NCBI RefSeq assembly: GCF_028610705.1
Contig: NZ_JAQQWT010000009.1
Coordinates: forward strand, 1-64,000
DNA from: Halalkalibacter alkalisediminis
GTDB taxonomy: Bacteria > Bacillota > Bacilli > Bacillales > Bacillaceae_D
Direction of reading: 5' to 3'
Length of the DNA: 64,000 nt
In this document: one piece after another, positions 32,393-41,456 of the stretch
Layout of the letters: each line of letters starts with the position of its first letter
Numbering within the stretch: the stretch's first letter is position 1
Notes under the pieces: generated by a model
The model's database searches: none
What the model was told of the DNA's origin: nothing
Seen by the model: only the letters and a program-made list of their open reading frames with translations
Made by a program: the position numbers and the translations under genes

Positions 32393-33029
32393 AACATGTC
32401 GCTCCTTTTGGCCATTCATGATCTAACATAGAAAGGATGGTTTTTAAATCGTCTGGATTTCTTACAAAATCAAATTCATCACCGTTAATCCGAATAATAG
32501 GCGTATTAGGATATAGGGTAGCCCAGTTAGACATCGCCGTCTCATAATCCGCAGATAGTTGTTTGAGATAACGGGGGTCCATTTTCTGTTCCATTTCTCT
32601 GCCTCTTAATTCAATGCGACTAAGAAGAGTAGGGAGACTGGCATGCAAGTAGATGATTAAGTTTGGCTTTGGCATATCGGCTGTTAGAATATCATAGATG
32701 TTTTTATATTTGGCATATTGATCAGTTGTAAGGGTACGTTCTGCGAAAATGATATTTTTATAAATATGGTAATCGGCTACAGCTGGGATGTTTTTATTTA
32801 GAAACTTTTGTTTAATATCTTCTAATTGCTTATAGCGATTACATAGAAAGAACATCTCTGTTTGAAAACTCCATTCCTCAATATTTTCATAAAACTTTGT
32901 TAGGAATGGGTTTTCATCAACGATCTCTTTTAAAAGATGGTATTGATAATGAGCAGAAATGGCTTTCGCTAGTGAAGTCTTTCCGACTCCAATCGGCCCT
33001 TCTACCGCAATAAAGGGAATATCGTTCAT
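32376..33029 (-). CDS. dgk: deoxyguanosine kinase
   Basis: Phosphorylates deoxyguanosine in the salvage pathway. P-loop GPIGVGKTS, ADYHIYKN (where Dck has DRSIYE), and lid region RGREMEQK. 217 residues from the ATG at 33029, which follows AAAAGGAGG by 9 bases; the ATG at 33053 precedes that ribosome site. The pairing of dgk with dck in one overlapping operon is the B. subtilis arrangement. Confidence 0.92.
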   Translation of the reverse strand: MNDIPFIAVEGPIGVGKTSLAKAISAHYQYHLLKEIVDENPFLTKFYENIEEWSFQTEMFFLCNRYKQLEDIKQKFLNKNIPAVADYHIYKNIIFAERTLTTDQYAKYKNIYDILTADMPKPNLIIYLHASLPTLLSRIELRGREMEQKMDPRYLKQLSADYETAMSNWATLYPNTPIIRINGDEFDFVRNPDDLKTILSMLDHEWPKGATCFEPTR

Positions 33030-33058
33030 ATGGCTGAGCCTCCTTTTAGACATAATGA

Positions 33059-33090
33059 GATCAGGCCCCTCTTAGAAGAGGGGTCTGATC
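33059..33090 (-). terminator. hairpin between the ABC-F gene and dgk
   Basis: GATCAGGCCCCTCTT / AAGAGGGGTCTGATC, a nearly perfect 15-bp stem with a tight loop, 10 bases past the ABC-F stop and 30 before dgk. The T tail is poor, so partial read-through into dgk is possible. Confidence 0.65.
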
Positions 33091-33100
33091 ATAGGGCTTT

Positions 33101-34654
33101 CTATACGAGCTTGGTTGTCCAGGATTCACAGTTCCAAACCTCTGTCACAACGTCTTGGTAAAATTCGGGTTCATGACTGATGAGAAGAATGCTACCTTTA
33201 TAAGCGTTTAGGGCACGTTTAAGTTCTTCTTTAGCGTCAACGTCTAGATGATTGGTCGGTTCATCTAGAACGAGAATATTCGTTTCGCGGTTAATTAATT
33301 TACATAGTCTTACTTTTGATTTTTCTCCACCACTTAAAACGACAATTTTACTCTCAATGTGCTTCGTTGTTAATCCACATTTGGCAAGCGCAGAACGAAC
33401 TTCCGCTTGAGTAAGAGAAGGGAACTCTTGCCACACTTCTTCTATGCACGTTCGGTCTGGTGACTTGGCTTCTTGTTCAAAGTAACCTACTTCTTGATAG
33501 TCGCCGCGTTCCACTGTACCTGAGACAGGTCGATTGATCCCAAGAATGCTTTTAAGTAAAGTTGTTTTTCCGATTCCGTTCGCACCGACTAACGCAATTT
33601 TCTGTCCGCGTTCCATTTTTAAATTAAGAGGGCGAGAAAGCGGTTCATCATACCCGATAACAAGGTCTTTCGTCTCAAAGATAAGCTTACTCGTTGTCCG
33701 AGCTTCTTTAAAGTTAAATTGCGGCTTTGGTTTTTCATGCGCAAGCTCAATCATGTCCATCTTATCAAGCTTTTTTTGTCGTGACATCGCCATGTTTCGA
33801 GTGGAAACACGTGCTTTGTTCCGAGCAACGAAGTCTTTAAGCTGGGCCACTTCTTGCTGTTGTCTCTTATAAGCTGCTTCTAGTTGTTGTTTCTTCATTT
33901 GATGGACTTCTTGGAAATGCTCATAATCACCGACATAACGGTTAAGTTCTTGATTTTCCATATGATAGATCAAGTTAATAACGCTATTTAAGAACGGAAT
34001 GTCATGAGAAATTAAAATAAAGGCATTTTCATATTCTTGTAAATACCGTTTTAACCATTCAATGTGCTGTTCATCTAAATAGTTAGTAGGCTCGTCCAAA
34101 AGAAGAATATCAGGCTTTTCTAATAGTAATTTGGCAAGTAGCACCTTCGTTCGTTGACCACCACTCAAGTCAGTTACATCACGATCAAGTCCAACATCGT
34201 CTAGACCGAGTCCACGTGCTGTTTCTTCGACTTTTGCATCAATGGTATAGAAATCGTTATTCGTTAATGTATCTTGAATGATTCCGACTTCTTCAAGCAT
34301 TTTCTCAAGCTGTTCAGGAGTAGCATCACCCATCCTGTCATACATCGATGTCATTTCCGCTTCTAAATCAAACATATATTGGAAGGCGCTTTTTAACACA
34401 TCACGCATCGTCATTCCACGTTCAAGAACCGTGTGTTGATCCAAGTAACCAACACGGACCTTTTTCGACCATTCTACTTTTCCTTCATCTGGCATTAATT
34501 TGCCAGTGATAATATTCATAAATGTTGATTTTCCTTCACCATTGGCTCCAATTAAACCAATATGCTCTCCTTTTAGTAACCGGAAAGACACATCATGAAA
34601 AATGGCTCGATCGCCAAAGCCATGGCTTAAGTTTTTCACCGTTAACACACTCAT
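33101..34654 (-). CDS. ABC-F family ATPase, YfmM-like
   Basis: Soluble protein with two ATP-binding cassettes and no membrane part; ABC-F members act on ribosomes as translation factors or in antibiotic resistance. Cassette 1: GANGEGKST, LSGGQRTKV, LLDEPTNYLD. A linker of about 70 basic, helical residues (KKQQLEAAYKRQQQEVAQ). Cassette 2: GANGIGKTT, LSGGEKSKV, VLDEPTNHLD. 517 residues from the ATG at 34654, 6 bases after AGGTG; a GTG lies 3 codons upstream. Closest in length and N-terminus to B. subtilis YfmM. No leader attenuator is seen. Confidence 0.9.
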   Translation of the reverse strand: MSVLTVKNLSHGFGDRAIFHDVSFRLLKGEHIGLIGANGEGKSTFMNIITGKLMPDEGKVEWSKKVRVGYLDQHTVLERGMTMRDVLKSAFQYMFDLEAEMTSMYDRMGDATPEQLEKMLEEVGIIQDTLTNNDFYTIDAKVEETARGLGLDDVGLDRDVTDLSGGQRTKVLLAKLLLEKPDILLLDEPTNYLDEQHIEWLKRYLQEYENAFILISHDIPFLNSVINLIYHMENQELNRYVGDYEHFQEVHQMKKQQLEAAYKRQQQEVAQLKDFVARNKARVSTRNMAMSRQKKLDKMDMIELAHEKPKPQFNFKEARTTSKLIFETKDLVIGYDEPLSRPLNLKMERGQKIALVGANGIGKTTLLKSILGINRPVSGTVERGDYQEVGYFEQEAKSPDRTCIEEVWQEFPSLTQAEVRSALAKCGLTTKHIESKIVVLSGGEKSKVRLCKLINRETNILVLDEPTNHLDVDAKEELKRALNAYKGSILLISHEPEFYQDVVTEVWNCESWTTKLV

Positions 34655-34828
34655 GTAAAACACCTATCCTCTAATAAAGTGGGTACTTTTTTACTTTTCT
34701 CATCTTATCATAAGAAAGTGTAGATGTCTGTTTCAAATTCGATTAAATAATGGAGGAATATTCCTGTATTCCCCACTTATACGAATGGTTATGGTAAGGT
34801 TATTTCAAGATTAATGGAGGTGTCGAAG

Positions 34829-35212
34829 TTGGAGTTGTATAAATGGAGAAGAAATGAACAAATCCTGGTCAATGTTCTTTCGCTGTCGGTCATTCTCGTT
34901 CTTCTAGCTGTGATGTACCTTAATTCAATCTTTAACCCTGTGTATTTTTTGATTATATTTATTAATGGTCTTCATGCGACCTTCATTTGGCTTGATATGA
35001 GTGGTAGGCAATGGAGGTTATTCAAATGGTTAGTCGAGTTACGGACATATGAAAAACAGAAATGGGGGTCGGAGTGGTTTGAGCAAAAACAAAGTCCGTT
35101 CACATCAATGATCTTTAGTGTTTGTCTTTTTATCTTGATTTTTTTGCTACAAGAGGAGTCTAGCAGCTCTACAGATTTAACTTTTTTGCATGGTTTGCAT
35201 GGGGGATTATAG
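34829..35212 (+). CDS. small membrane protein, hypothetical
   Basis: About 127 residues with three likely membrane helices: ILVNVLSLSVILVLLAVMYL, a second (FNPVYFLIIFINGLHATFI) and a third near the C-terminus (MIFSVCLFILIFLLQ). A basic cytosolic loop with RTYEKQKWGSEWF lies between the last two. The TTG at 34829, 6 bases after GGAGGTG, is preferred; an ATG at 34814 overlaps the ribosome site. No family recognised. It stands alone. Confidence 0.65.
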   Translation: MELYKWRRNEQILVNVLSLSVILVLLAVMYLNSIFNPVYFLIIFINGLHATFIWLDMSGRQWRLFKWLVELRTYEKQKWGSEWFEQKQSPFTSMIFSVCLFILIFLLQEESSSSTDLTFLHGLHGGL

Positions 35213-35502
35213 TTCAACTCTTTTCATTTTGAACTTGCAGCTTTATTTTCACTGCTGTAAAATTGACAAACTCCAAGCTACTATTTTACAACGAAAGCTA
35301 AGAGAGGAAAGGATTGCACAAAGAATTATGGATCATTTTCTTGTGTATAGCTGGAATTTTTATTTTTTAATGAAAATTTGATTAAAGAAATTTGTCAAAT
35401 GCAAAGGAATCAAAGGTGAAACTGTAGAATAGTTAGTATTGACCTAAATGCGGCAACAGAATTAAATGGAGGTAGTGTGTAATTAGGAAGGAAGTGTAAA
35501 GA
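35213..35502. other. non-coding interval
   Basis: AT-rich, about 290 bases. No reading frame with a ribosome site, no strong hairpin and no clear promoter. The last 30 bases carry the patB ribosome site (AGGAAG). Confidence 0.5.
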
Positions 35503-36681
35503 GTGAGTGAAAGATTTAATGAAGTAATTGAACGACGTGGAACAGATTCTTTGAAGTGGGATATGACCAAACAACGTTTCGGTGGTGAAAATCTTTTGCC
35601 GATGTGGGTAGCGGATATGGATTTTCGAGCACCGCAAGAAGTACTTGATGCGCTACATGAAAAAGTGGAGCATGGGATATTCGGTTATCCTGCACATTCT
35701 GAAACCGTTGATCAAGCCGTTCAAAGTTGGTTAAAGCGAAGATACGATTGGACGATAGATACGAATACTCTTATATATACAGCTGGGATTGTCCCGACAA
35801 TCAGTTATATTATTCAAGCATTTACGGAGCCTGGTGATCAGGTGATCATCCAAACACCTGTGTATTACCCGTTCTACGATGTGGTAAATAAAAATAATCG
35901 TGAACTTATCAGAAATCCTCTTGCTTTTGATGGAGATCATTATGACATGGATCTAGAGCATCTAGAGTCTGTAATTACAGAAAAAACAAAGATGATTGTC
36001 CTATGTCACCCTCACAATCCAGTTGGTCGTGTTTGGAAACGAGAGGAACTAGAGGCGTTAGCTCAAATTTGTAAAAAGCATGACTTATTCGTCGTATCCG
36101 ATGAAATTCACGCTGATCTACTTTTTAATGGTGAAAAACATATTCCATTTGCATCTGTGAGCAACGAGGCAGCTGAGCGAACGTTCACCTGTTTAGCTCC
36201 TAGTAAAACGTTCAACTTAGCTGGAATACAAACTTCATATGTGGTGGTTGAAAATGAAGAGTTGCGTACGAAACTAAGAAACCATTTGGCGAATTCATTT
36301 GCCAACATGACAAACTCATTTGCAGAAGTCGCAACAGAAGCCGCTTATAATCATGGAGAAGAATGGTTAGATGAGTTAATGGTTTATGTTGAAGCTAATT
36401 TTCAATATGTTCGAAGATATGTAGAAGAGCATATGCCTAAGCTACGAGTGATGGATTCTGAAGGCACATATCTATTATGGTTAGAGTGTTCTAAGTTACC
36501 ATTAACACCAGCAGAGCGAAAGAAATGGCTGATTGAAGAAGCACAAGTGGCTTTAAATCCTGGTTCGATTTTCGGTGAAGAAGGAAAGAGTTTTGAGCGA
36601 ATTAATTTAGCCTGTCCAAGAGCAACATTACAAGAAGGATTAGAGCGGATTAAAAGGGCTTATGATAAGCGTGGATTTTAA
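35503..36681 (+). CDS. patB: PatB/MalY-type cystathionine beta-lyase (PLP C-S lyase)
   Basis: Fold type I PLP enzyme that cleaves cystathionine or cysteine to pyruvate, ammonia and a thiol; MalY and PatB also have aminotransferase-like and regulatory roles. 392 residues. MWVADMDF near the start is typical of this group; PLP residues include Asn172 in CHPHNPVGR, Asp200 in VSDEIHADL and Lys235 in PSKTFNLAG. GTG start. It sits alone ahead of the sda-like gene; no sulfur regulator site was noted. Confidence 0.9.
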   Translation: MSERFNEVIERRGTDSLKWDMTKQRFGGENLLPMWVADMDFRAPQEVLDALHEKVEHGIFGYPAHSETVDQAVQSWLKRRYDWTIDTNTLIYTAGIVPTISYIIQAFTEPGDQVIIQTPVYYPFYDVVNKNNRELIRNPLAFDGDHYDMDLEHLESVITEKTKMIVLCHPHNPVGRVWKREELEALAQICKKHDLFVVSDEIHADLLFNGEKHIPFASVSNEAAERTFTCLAPSKTFNLAGIQTSYVVVENEELRTKLRNHLANSFANMTNSFAEVATEAAYNHGEEWLDELMVYVEANFQYVRRYVEEHMPKLRVMDSEGTYLLWLECSKLPLTPAERKKWLIEEAQVALNPGSIFGEEGKSFERINLACPRATLQEGLERIKRAYDKRGF

Positions 36682-36710
36682 ATTTTTTATAAGTGCGGTG
36701 AAAGTAGGAA

Positions 36711-36860
36711 ATGGATAGGCTGGAATACACTGTGTTACTAGAAGCGTATGAACAAGCAATGGCATTAAACCTTGAAGAGGACTTTATTCAATTATTAAAA
36801 GAAGAAATTCTCGATCGCCAAACGAATCATGTTAGAAAAAAGAAAAAAATGCCAGTATAA
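36711..36860 (+). CDS. sda: Sda-type sporulation histidine kinase inhibitor
   Basis: Small protein that in B. subtilis binds the KinA dimerisation domain and blocks the sporulation phosphorelay when DNA replication is disturbed. 49 residues forming a helical hairpin: LLEAYEQAMALNLEEDFIQL then EEILDRQ. The key pattern (L..Y..A...NL..DFI.L...EI..R) matches Sda. A basic KKKK tail is extra. The ribosome site is GAAAGTAGGAA. It starts 29 bases after patB, so it may be co-transcribed. No DnaA box cluster was found by eye, though B. subtilis sda is DnaA-controlled. Confidence 0.85.
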   Translation: MDRLEYTVLLEAYEQAMALNLEEDFIQLLKEEILDRQTNHVRKKKKMPV

Positions 36861-36968
36861 ATAAAAGATGTAGAAGGGGATTTTTCCTTTCATATAGAAA
36901 GACATATATATCCAAAAAGTATGAGTCACACGTTCGTATAAATAATCGACAAAGGAGACATTTACTTT

Positions 36969-37115
36969 ATGCCGATTGAAAACCTTTTTGAGGAACTTGT
37001 AAATGAATGTAAATGTAAGCTTGGGAGAGAACTAGCACGAGAAGAAGTGGAACTCATTAAGTGGATTCAAGAAAAGCATTATGAGACCTTTTTTGAAAGG
37101 GTTAAAAGTTCATAA
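36969..37115 (+). CDS. small hypothetical protein
   Basis: 48 codons, ATG 11 bases after AAAGGAG. The peptide (PIENLFEELVNECKCKLGRE, then a helical AREEVELIKWIQEKHYETFF) is predicted to be helical and mildly acidic, with a Cys-x-Cys. A terminator follows. Not recognised. The helical character next to sda is intriguing but no relation is shown. Confidence 0.55.
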   Translation: MPIENLFEELVNECKCKLGRELAREEVELIKWIQEKHYETFFERVKSS

Positions 37116-37126
37116 AGAGAATGTTT

Positions 37127-37178
37127 TAGATTTTCTAACAATAGCTACTTCAATAAGCTAGTTAGGAAATCTTTTTTA
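37127..37178 (+). terminator. terminator
   Basis: AGATTTTCTAAC / GTTAGGAAATCT with inner pairing TAGCTA / TAGCTA-like, followed by TTTTTT. Confidence 0.8.
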
Positions 37179-37187
37179 ATTGTTTTT

Positions 37188-37217
37188 TTGTGAAAAGGGC
37201 ATGTGTATGCTTATAAT
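37188..37217 (+). promoter_or_regulatory. promoter of the YwpF-like gene
   Basis: TTGTGA (37188-37193), 18-base spacer, TATAAT (37212-37217), 28 bases before the ATG. Confidence 0.65.
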
Positions 37218-37244
37218 AAATGAAAAGGAAAGGAGCGATTACGT

Positions 37245-37739
37245 ATGAAAACATTTAAGCTCTATTCTCTCAGTTTGCTTGAAGGTAAGGATGGGAATGT
37301 CCATCAAAAAATGGTACCTATTGAAGACGGACTCATAATTAACATGGAAAATCAAAAACAAATGTGGTATATCGAGGCTGTGATTAGTCAAGAGTACAAA
37401 AAGTATTTTCAAGATGTTAAAACTCAAAAGGGACATATATTAGTGGATGTAGTTATTACCAGTAAAGATAACCATCCTGCTGCTATGATTACAAGTGTTC
37501 AAAGCATAACTGAATTAACGGATCAGAAGATAAGTATCTTGTTGGAGGCGAAACTTGCGTTAAAGAAAGATGATATTATTGAAGATGTGTTAAAGGATTT
37601 GGTGGGTCGTGGTTTTTCAAATGAAGCACTAGTGCAAGCATTTAGAAATGAAATGGAAACATTAGCTGCACATCCTACATCCGCGTTAAATACTATCTAC
37701 CGATCCATCCAAGAAAGTGGGCTATATAAGTTGCAGTAA
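37245..37739 (+). CDS. YwpF-like protein
   Basis: 164 residues. The N-terminus MKTFKLYSLSLLEGKDGNVH and the ...IPIEDGLIINMEN... stretch resemble the YwpF family of Bacillus, whose function is unknown to me. B. subtilis YwpF is shorter; the extra C-terminal 50 residues are helical (IIEDVLKDLVGRGFSNEALV). Cytosolic, no motifs. ATG after AAAGGAG, own promoter and terminator. The family call is moderate. Confidence 0.65.
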   Translation: MKTFKLYSLSLLEGKDGNVHQKMVPIEDGLIINMENQKQMWYIEAVISQEYKKYFQDVKTQKGHILVDVVITSKDNHPAAMITSVQSITELTDQKISILLEAKLALKKDDIIEDVLKDLVGRGFSNEALVQAFRNEMETLAAHPTSALNTIYRSIQESGLYKLQ

Positions 37740-37748
37740 AATGAAAAA

Positions 37749-37775
37749 GCATCCATTTTTTGGATGTTTTTTTGC
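37749..37775 (+). terminator. terminator
   Basis: GCATCCA / TGGATGT with a T-rich loop and seven Ts. Confidence 0.82.
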
Positions 37776-37955
37776 TTGATAAAGAAAATGAATTTGCAGC
37801 ATTCATTGTAAGGTCATCGACAGGATACAACATTTTATTCGGTTCATCTGCTTCTAAAAAAGAAGGTTGCACCGTTTTCTTAAGGTATATTCCGTAAAGT
37901 GTTTCTCATACTAACAGAGTAATTATTTTTTATGTTAGGAACGGGGGAGCCTTAC

Positions 37956-39167
37956 ATGCAAGAAAAAGATAAGTGGGCGATATTCTCGATTTCTTCAATA
38001 CCGTTAGTGATGACGTTAGGAAATTCAATGCTTATACCGGTGTTACCCGAAATTGAAAGAGAGCTTGGCATTAGTTCGTTCCAAGTAAGTATGTTGATCA
38101 CGGTATACTCCATTGTCGCTATTATTTGCATTCCAATCGCAGGTTATATCTCAGATCATATTGGCAGAAAGAAAGTCATTATTCCAAGTTTAATCCTGGC
38201 TGGGTTGGGTGGCTTTATATCTGGATTTGCTGGCTGGCAAATGGAAAGCCCTTATGGAATTATGATTATTGGTCGTGTTTTACAGGGGATTGGGGCAGCT
38301 GGAGCCATGCCAATTGTATTGCCACTAGTTGGTGATATGTATCCAGACCAAAAAGATGTAAGTAAAGGGTTAGGTATGATTGAGACTGCAAATACATTGG
38401 GGAAGGTGTTAAGCCCTATCTTAGGAGCCGCACTCGCTCTTATTGTTTGGTATATGCCGCTTCTCTCCATTCCTGTTCTATGCTTAATCTCCATTCTGGC
38501 GATGCTTTTGTTAGTGAAAGAGGCACCAATGAGTGGCGAAGCCGTTGGGTTCAAACAGTTTTTCAAAAATACAAAAGTTATATTCAAGCGTGAAGGTCGG
38601 TGGTTGTATGCCGTTTTTGTAATTGGTGGAATCTTAATGCTTGTTATATTTGGCGTTCTCTTCTATTTATCAACCATGCTTGAAGATGAGTATCAAATAG
38701 ATGGAATAAAAAAAGGGATTATCTTAGCGATCCCACTTGCCGCTTTATGTTTTTCTTCCTTTGCAACGGGGAAAGTAATCGGCCAAGACAAACAAAAAAT
38801 GAAGTGGTTCACCGTTACAGGTTTAGTAATATTGACGTTAGCCATTTTTACTGTATCGTTTTCGAAAGATATTTATTTGTTGTTAACTTGCATTTTCGCA
38901 AGCGGTGTCGGAATTGGCATAGCCCTTCCTTGTTTAGATGCATTAGTAACGGAAGGAATTGAGATGGAACAGCGAGGAACAATTTCTTCTTTGTATAGTA
39001 GCATGCGCTTTCTTGGCGTTGCTGCTGGACCTCCACTATTTGCTGTTTTAATGAAGACATCCCATTTCTTTATGTTCTTTTCAAATTCCATCCTATGCGT
39101 TATCGCTGTTTTGATCGTTCTTCTGGCAATCAAACCAGAAGATCCTGTGAAACCAACTTGGGGATAA
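37956..39167 (+). CDS. MFS multidrug-type transporter (DHA1)
   Basis: Twelve-helix major facilitator, 403 residues. Motif A is GYISDHIGRKKV between helices 2 and 3; helix 4 carries GRVLQGIGAAGAMPIVLPLVGD and helix 5 the motif C-like GKVLSPILGAAL, both typical of 12-TM drug:H+ antiporters of the Bmr/Blt type. ATG at 37956 lies 6 bases after GGGGGAG; the upstream ATG at 37932 would put the ribosome site within the gene. Substrate unknown. It is the last gene before ytkD, from which it is separated by 63 bases. Confidence 0.88.
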   Translation: MQEKDKWAIFSISSIPLVMTLGNSMLIPVLPEIERELGISSFQVSMLITVYSIVAIICIPIAGYISDHIGRKKVIIPSLILAGLGGFISGFAGWQMESPYGIMIIGRVLQGIGAAGAMPIVLPLVGDMYPDQKDVSKGLGMIETANTLGKVLSPILGAALALIVWYMPLLSIPVLCLISILAMLLLVKEAPMSGEAVGFKQFFKNTKVIFKREGRWLYAVFVIGGILMLVIFGVLFYLSTMLEDEYQIDGIKKGIILAIPLAALCFSSFATGKVIGQDKQKMKWFTVTGLVILTLAIFTVSFSKDIYLLLTCIFASGVGIGIALPCLDALVTEGIEMEQRGTISSLYSSMRFLGVAAGPPLFAVLMKTSHFFMFFSNSILCVIAVLIVLLAIKPEDPVKPTWG

Positions 39168-39230
39168 GTGTTTCGCTTCGTTAAAATCATCGGTATACTG
39201 ATGATATAGATTAAGGGAGAGGCTGAGACC

Positions 39231-39704
39231 ATGTATCTTTTTAAGGATTTTCACAATTGCGAGGTTAGGTTAACATTTGAACCTAATGAATGTACATCAG
39301 ATCCTAAGCATGTATGGATTGTGTGTCGGTATTTAAATAGATGGTTGTTAACGAACCATTCAACAAGAGGCTTGGAATTCCCTGGTGGAAAAGTAGAAGA
39401 GGGAGAACGTTTAACAGAAGCAGCTGAACGTGAAGTCTGGGAAGAAACAGGTGCAACCATCAAATCGTTGCATTTCATTGGTCAGTATGAGGTGAGATCT
39501 GATCGTACTAGCTTTCAGAAAGCTATTTATTTTGCTGAAATCTCTTCTCTAACGGAGAAGGGCACGTACCTCGAAACAGATGGACCGATTTTACTACAGG
39601 AATTACCTGCTAATATAAGGGAAAACGATTCATTTAGCTTCGTCATGAAAGATGAGGTCCTTCCCTACACATTAAAACAGATAGCTAAGAAACAACTGAT
39701 ATAG
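39231..39704 (+). CDS. ytkD: Nudix hydrolase, 8-oxo-dGTPase YtkD
   Basis: Sanitises oxidised nucleoside triphosphates (8-oxo-dGTP) to limit mutation. 157 residues, like B. subtilis YtkD. The Nudix box is complete: GGKVEEGERLTEAAEREVWE then ETGA. The N-terminus MYLFKDFHNCEVRLTFE is characteristic of the YtkD branch. ATG after AGGGAGAGG. It marks the left edge of the conserved yt region. Confidence 0.92.
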   Translation: MYLFKDFHNCEVRLTFEPNECTSDPKHVWIVCRYLNRWLLTNHSTRGLEFPGGKVEEGERLTEAAEREVWEETGATIKSLHFIGQYEVRSDRTSFQKAIYFAEISSLTEKGTYLETDGPILLQELPANIRENDSFSFVMKDEVLPYTLKQIAKKQLI

Positions 39705-39722
39705 TTGTTTCTTGGCTTAGTT
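39688..39722 (+). terminator. terminator of ytkD
   Basis: AAGAAACAACT / AGTTGTTTCTT with the stop codon next to the loop, followed by a TTTTATT tail. Confidence 0.75.
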
Positions 39723-39756
39723 TTATTGAAACTTTGATGAAAATAGTGACACTGGG

Positions 39757-39889
39757 CTCCACGCACTCCACACGCTACGCGCCCACGCCAAGAAGAGCGC
39801 TTGGAGTGGGCTTAAAGGCAGGCAGCGGCTACGCTCAGTGCTTAGAGATATAAAAAAAGGTGAAGTGCGACCTTTTTTTATATCTCTAA
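39757..39889. repeat. dispersed intergenic hairpin repeat, copy A
   Basis: Composite element: CTCCACACGCTACGC, a first hairpin CCCACGCCAAG / CTTGGAGTGGG (39782-39810), CGGCTACGCTCAGTGCTT, then a perfect 20-bp terminal hairpin (39842-39861 with 39870-39889; inner TAAAAAAAGGT-gaagtgcg-ACCTTTTTTTA). The same order recurs at 56.68-56.81 kb. The terminal hairpin overlaps the ytlD stop codon and likely acts as its terminator. Confidence 0.8.
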
Positions 39890-40686
39890 AATCGTTTTAG
39901 CAGTCGTTTTTCCATTAGTTCGACTGCTTTATACATGATCGTGGCTAGGATGGCTATTACTAATAGGCTCATAATCACTAAGGTGAAATTGAATACTTGG
40001 AAACCATAGATGATTAGATAGCCGAGTCCTTGCTTTGAGACAAGAAATTCTCCTACAATGACACCGACCCAGGCTAATCCCACATTAACTTTTAATGTGG
40101 AGATGATGGTCGGTAACGATGCGGGAAAAATGACAAAGCGGAATGATTGTTTTTTGGAAGCTCCAAACGTATTCATGACAGTTAGGTAATTTGAGTCTAC
40201 TTCCCGAAACGCCGTATAAACGACCATGGTTGTAATAATAACGGAAATAAGAGCTCCCATAGCGATGATCGAAGTAAAACCTGGTCCAAGTCCTACGATT
40301 AAAATGGGACCGAGTGCGACTTTGGGCATTGAATTTAAGACGACTAAATAAGGATCTAACACTTTTGAGATAAAGCGAGACCACCACAATACGGCGGCAA
40401 GAAGGGTTCCGATTCCAGTTCCTAGCATGAACCCAAGTAACGTTTCAAATAAAGTTACTGAAGCATGGGTAAATAAAGAACCATCACTAAGTCTTGTAAA
40501 TAAAAGGTCCCAAACTCGAGAAGGCATGCTAAACAATAATGGATCAATCCAACGTTGTCTAGCTGCAAGCTCCCAAAATGCAAAGAAGGAGAGCAAAATT
40601 CCAAGCTGAACAGTTAGAACGCGTCTACGTTCTCGCCGAAGTGAGGTGATGTATTCTTTGTGTAGTGTTTCAAGTTGCTGCTGCAA
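39886..40686 (-). CDS. ytlD: ABC transporter permease, YtlD-like
   Basis: Inner-membrane subunit of a nitrate/sulfonate/thiamine-precursor type importer. About six helices; the ATPase-docking EAA loop reads [21 protein letters not shown] place the start at the TTG at 40686, with AAGGAG 10 bases upstream inside the ytlC 3' end; this gives 266 residues, close to B. subtilis YtlD (272). The frame is open further upstream (to 40848) but that part overlaps ytlC deeply and does not resemble the family. Third gene of ytlA-ytlC-ytlD on the minus strand. Confidence 0.88.
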   Translation of the reverse strand: MQQQLETLHKEYITSLRRERRRVLTVQLGILLSFFAFWELAARQRWIDPLLFSMPSRVWDLLFTRLSDGSLFTHASVTLFETLLGFMLGTGIGTLLAAVLWWSRFISKVLDPYLVVLNSMPKVALGPILIVGLGPGFTSIIAMGALISVIITTMVVYTAFREVDSNYLTVMNTFGASKKQSFRFVIFPASLPTIISTLKVNVGLAWVGVIVGEFLVSKQGLGYLIIYGFQVFNFTLVIMSLLVIAILATIMYKAVELMEKRLLKRF

Positions 40687-41443
40687 GTCTTTCCATCTCC
40701 TTCCAAATGATTTGGAATTGCTCATTAAAATGTTGATGTTGTCTGGCATCGAATGGCAAAATGTTTGCCATGTCTTTTGGAATTTCAAAGACTCTATGAA
40801 TTCGTCCAGGTCTAGGAGAAAGTAAAACGACACGATCAGACATGGCAATGGCTTCGCCGATATCGTGAGTCACGAGGATAGCTGTTTTTCTCTCGGATTT
40901 TAATGTGTGGAAAACTAGGTCCTCTAATTTTAATTTCGTTTGATAGTCGAGTGCGGAAAAGGGCTCATCAAGTAACATGAGAGAGGGGTTAGTGGCTAGC
41001 ATACGGACAAGGGCGACTCGTTGGCGCATTCCTCCAGATAGTTGATTAGGGTATAAATCTTTTTTATCTCCAAGGCCGAGTTGCTGTAGCCAATTCAACG
41101 CATCTCTTCTAGTTGATTCGCTATATGTTCTCCGGATCTTTAAACCGAGCATTAAATTATCTTCAATCGTTCTCCAAGGAAATAAATAATCTTGCTGGAG
41201 CATATATCCAATCGCTGCATTGGACTTTTTTATTTCTTGATCTCCAAGCGTAATTTGACCAGATATAGGAGAAAGAAGACCTCCAATGAGTGAAAGTAAA
41301 GTCGTTTTTCCACAGCCGCTTGGGCCGAGGATGGAGACGAACTCTCCATCCTCGATTGAAAGTGAAATGGAATCTAGAGCTAAAGTCGTTTCACGTTTTG
41401 TAACGTAACCCATTGAGACATTTGATAATGTTAAAGTGGACAT
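40670..41443 (-). CDS. ytlC: ABC transporter ATPase, YtlC-like
   Basis: Cytosolic ATP-binding subunit, 257 residues: Walker [11 protein letters not shown]-loop [10 protein letters not shown], signature LSGGMRQRV, Walker [13 protein letters not shown], switch His in VTHDIGEA. The sequence is of the SsuB/TauB/ThiZ group that pairs with NMT1/THI5-like binding proteins. It begins 13 bases after ytlA and ends inside ytlD. Confidence 0.92.
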   Translation of the reverse strand: MSTLTLSNVSMGYVTKRETTLALDSISLSIEDGEFVSILGPSGCGKTTLLSLIGGLLSPISGQITLGDQEIKKSNAAIGYMLQQDYLFPWRTIEDNLMLGLKIRRTYSESTRRDALNWLQQLGLGDKKDLYPNQLSGGMRQRVALVRMLATNPSLMLLDEPFSALDYQTKLKLEDLVFHTLKSERKTAILVTHDIGEAIAMSDRVVLLSPRPGRIHRVFEIPKDMANILPFDARQHQHFNEQFQIIWKEMERLAAAT

Positions 41444-41456
41444 AGCTTTCTGCCTC

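Noticed and set aside
35190-35381. Open frame of 63 codons downstream of the small membrane protein
   Set aside because: Overlaps the preceding gene in another frame, no ribosome site, no recognisable pattern.
37772-37897. 41-codon TTG-initiated ORF after the YwpF-like gene
   Set aside because: Starts inside a terminator T run and has no ribosome site.
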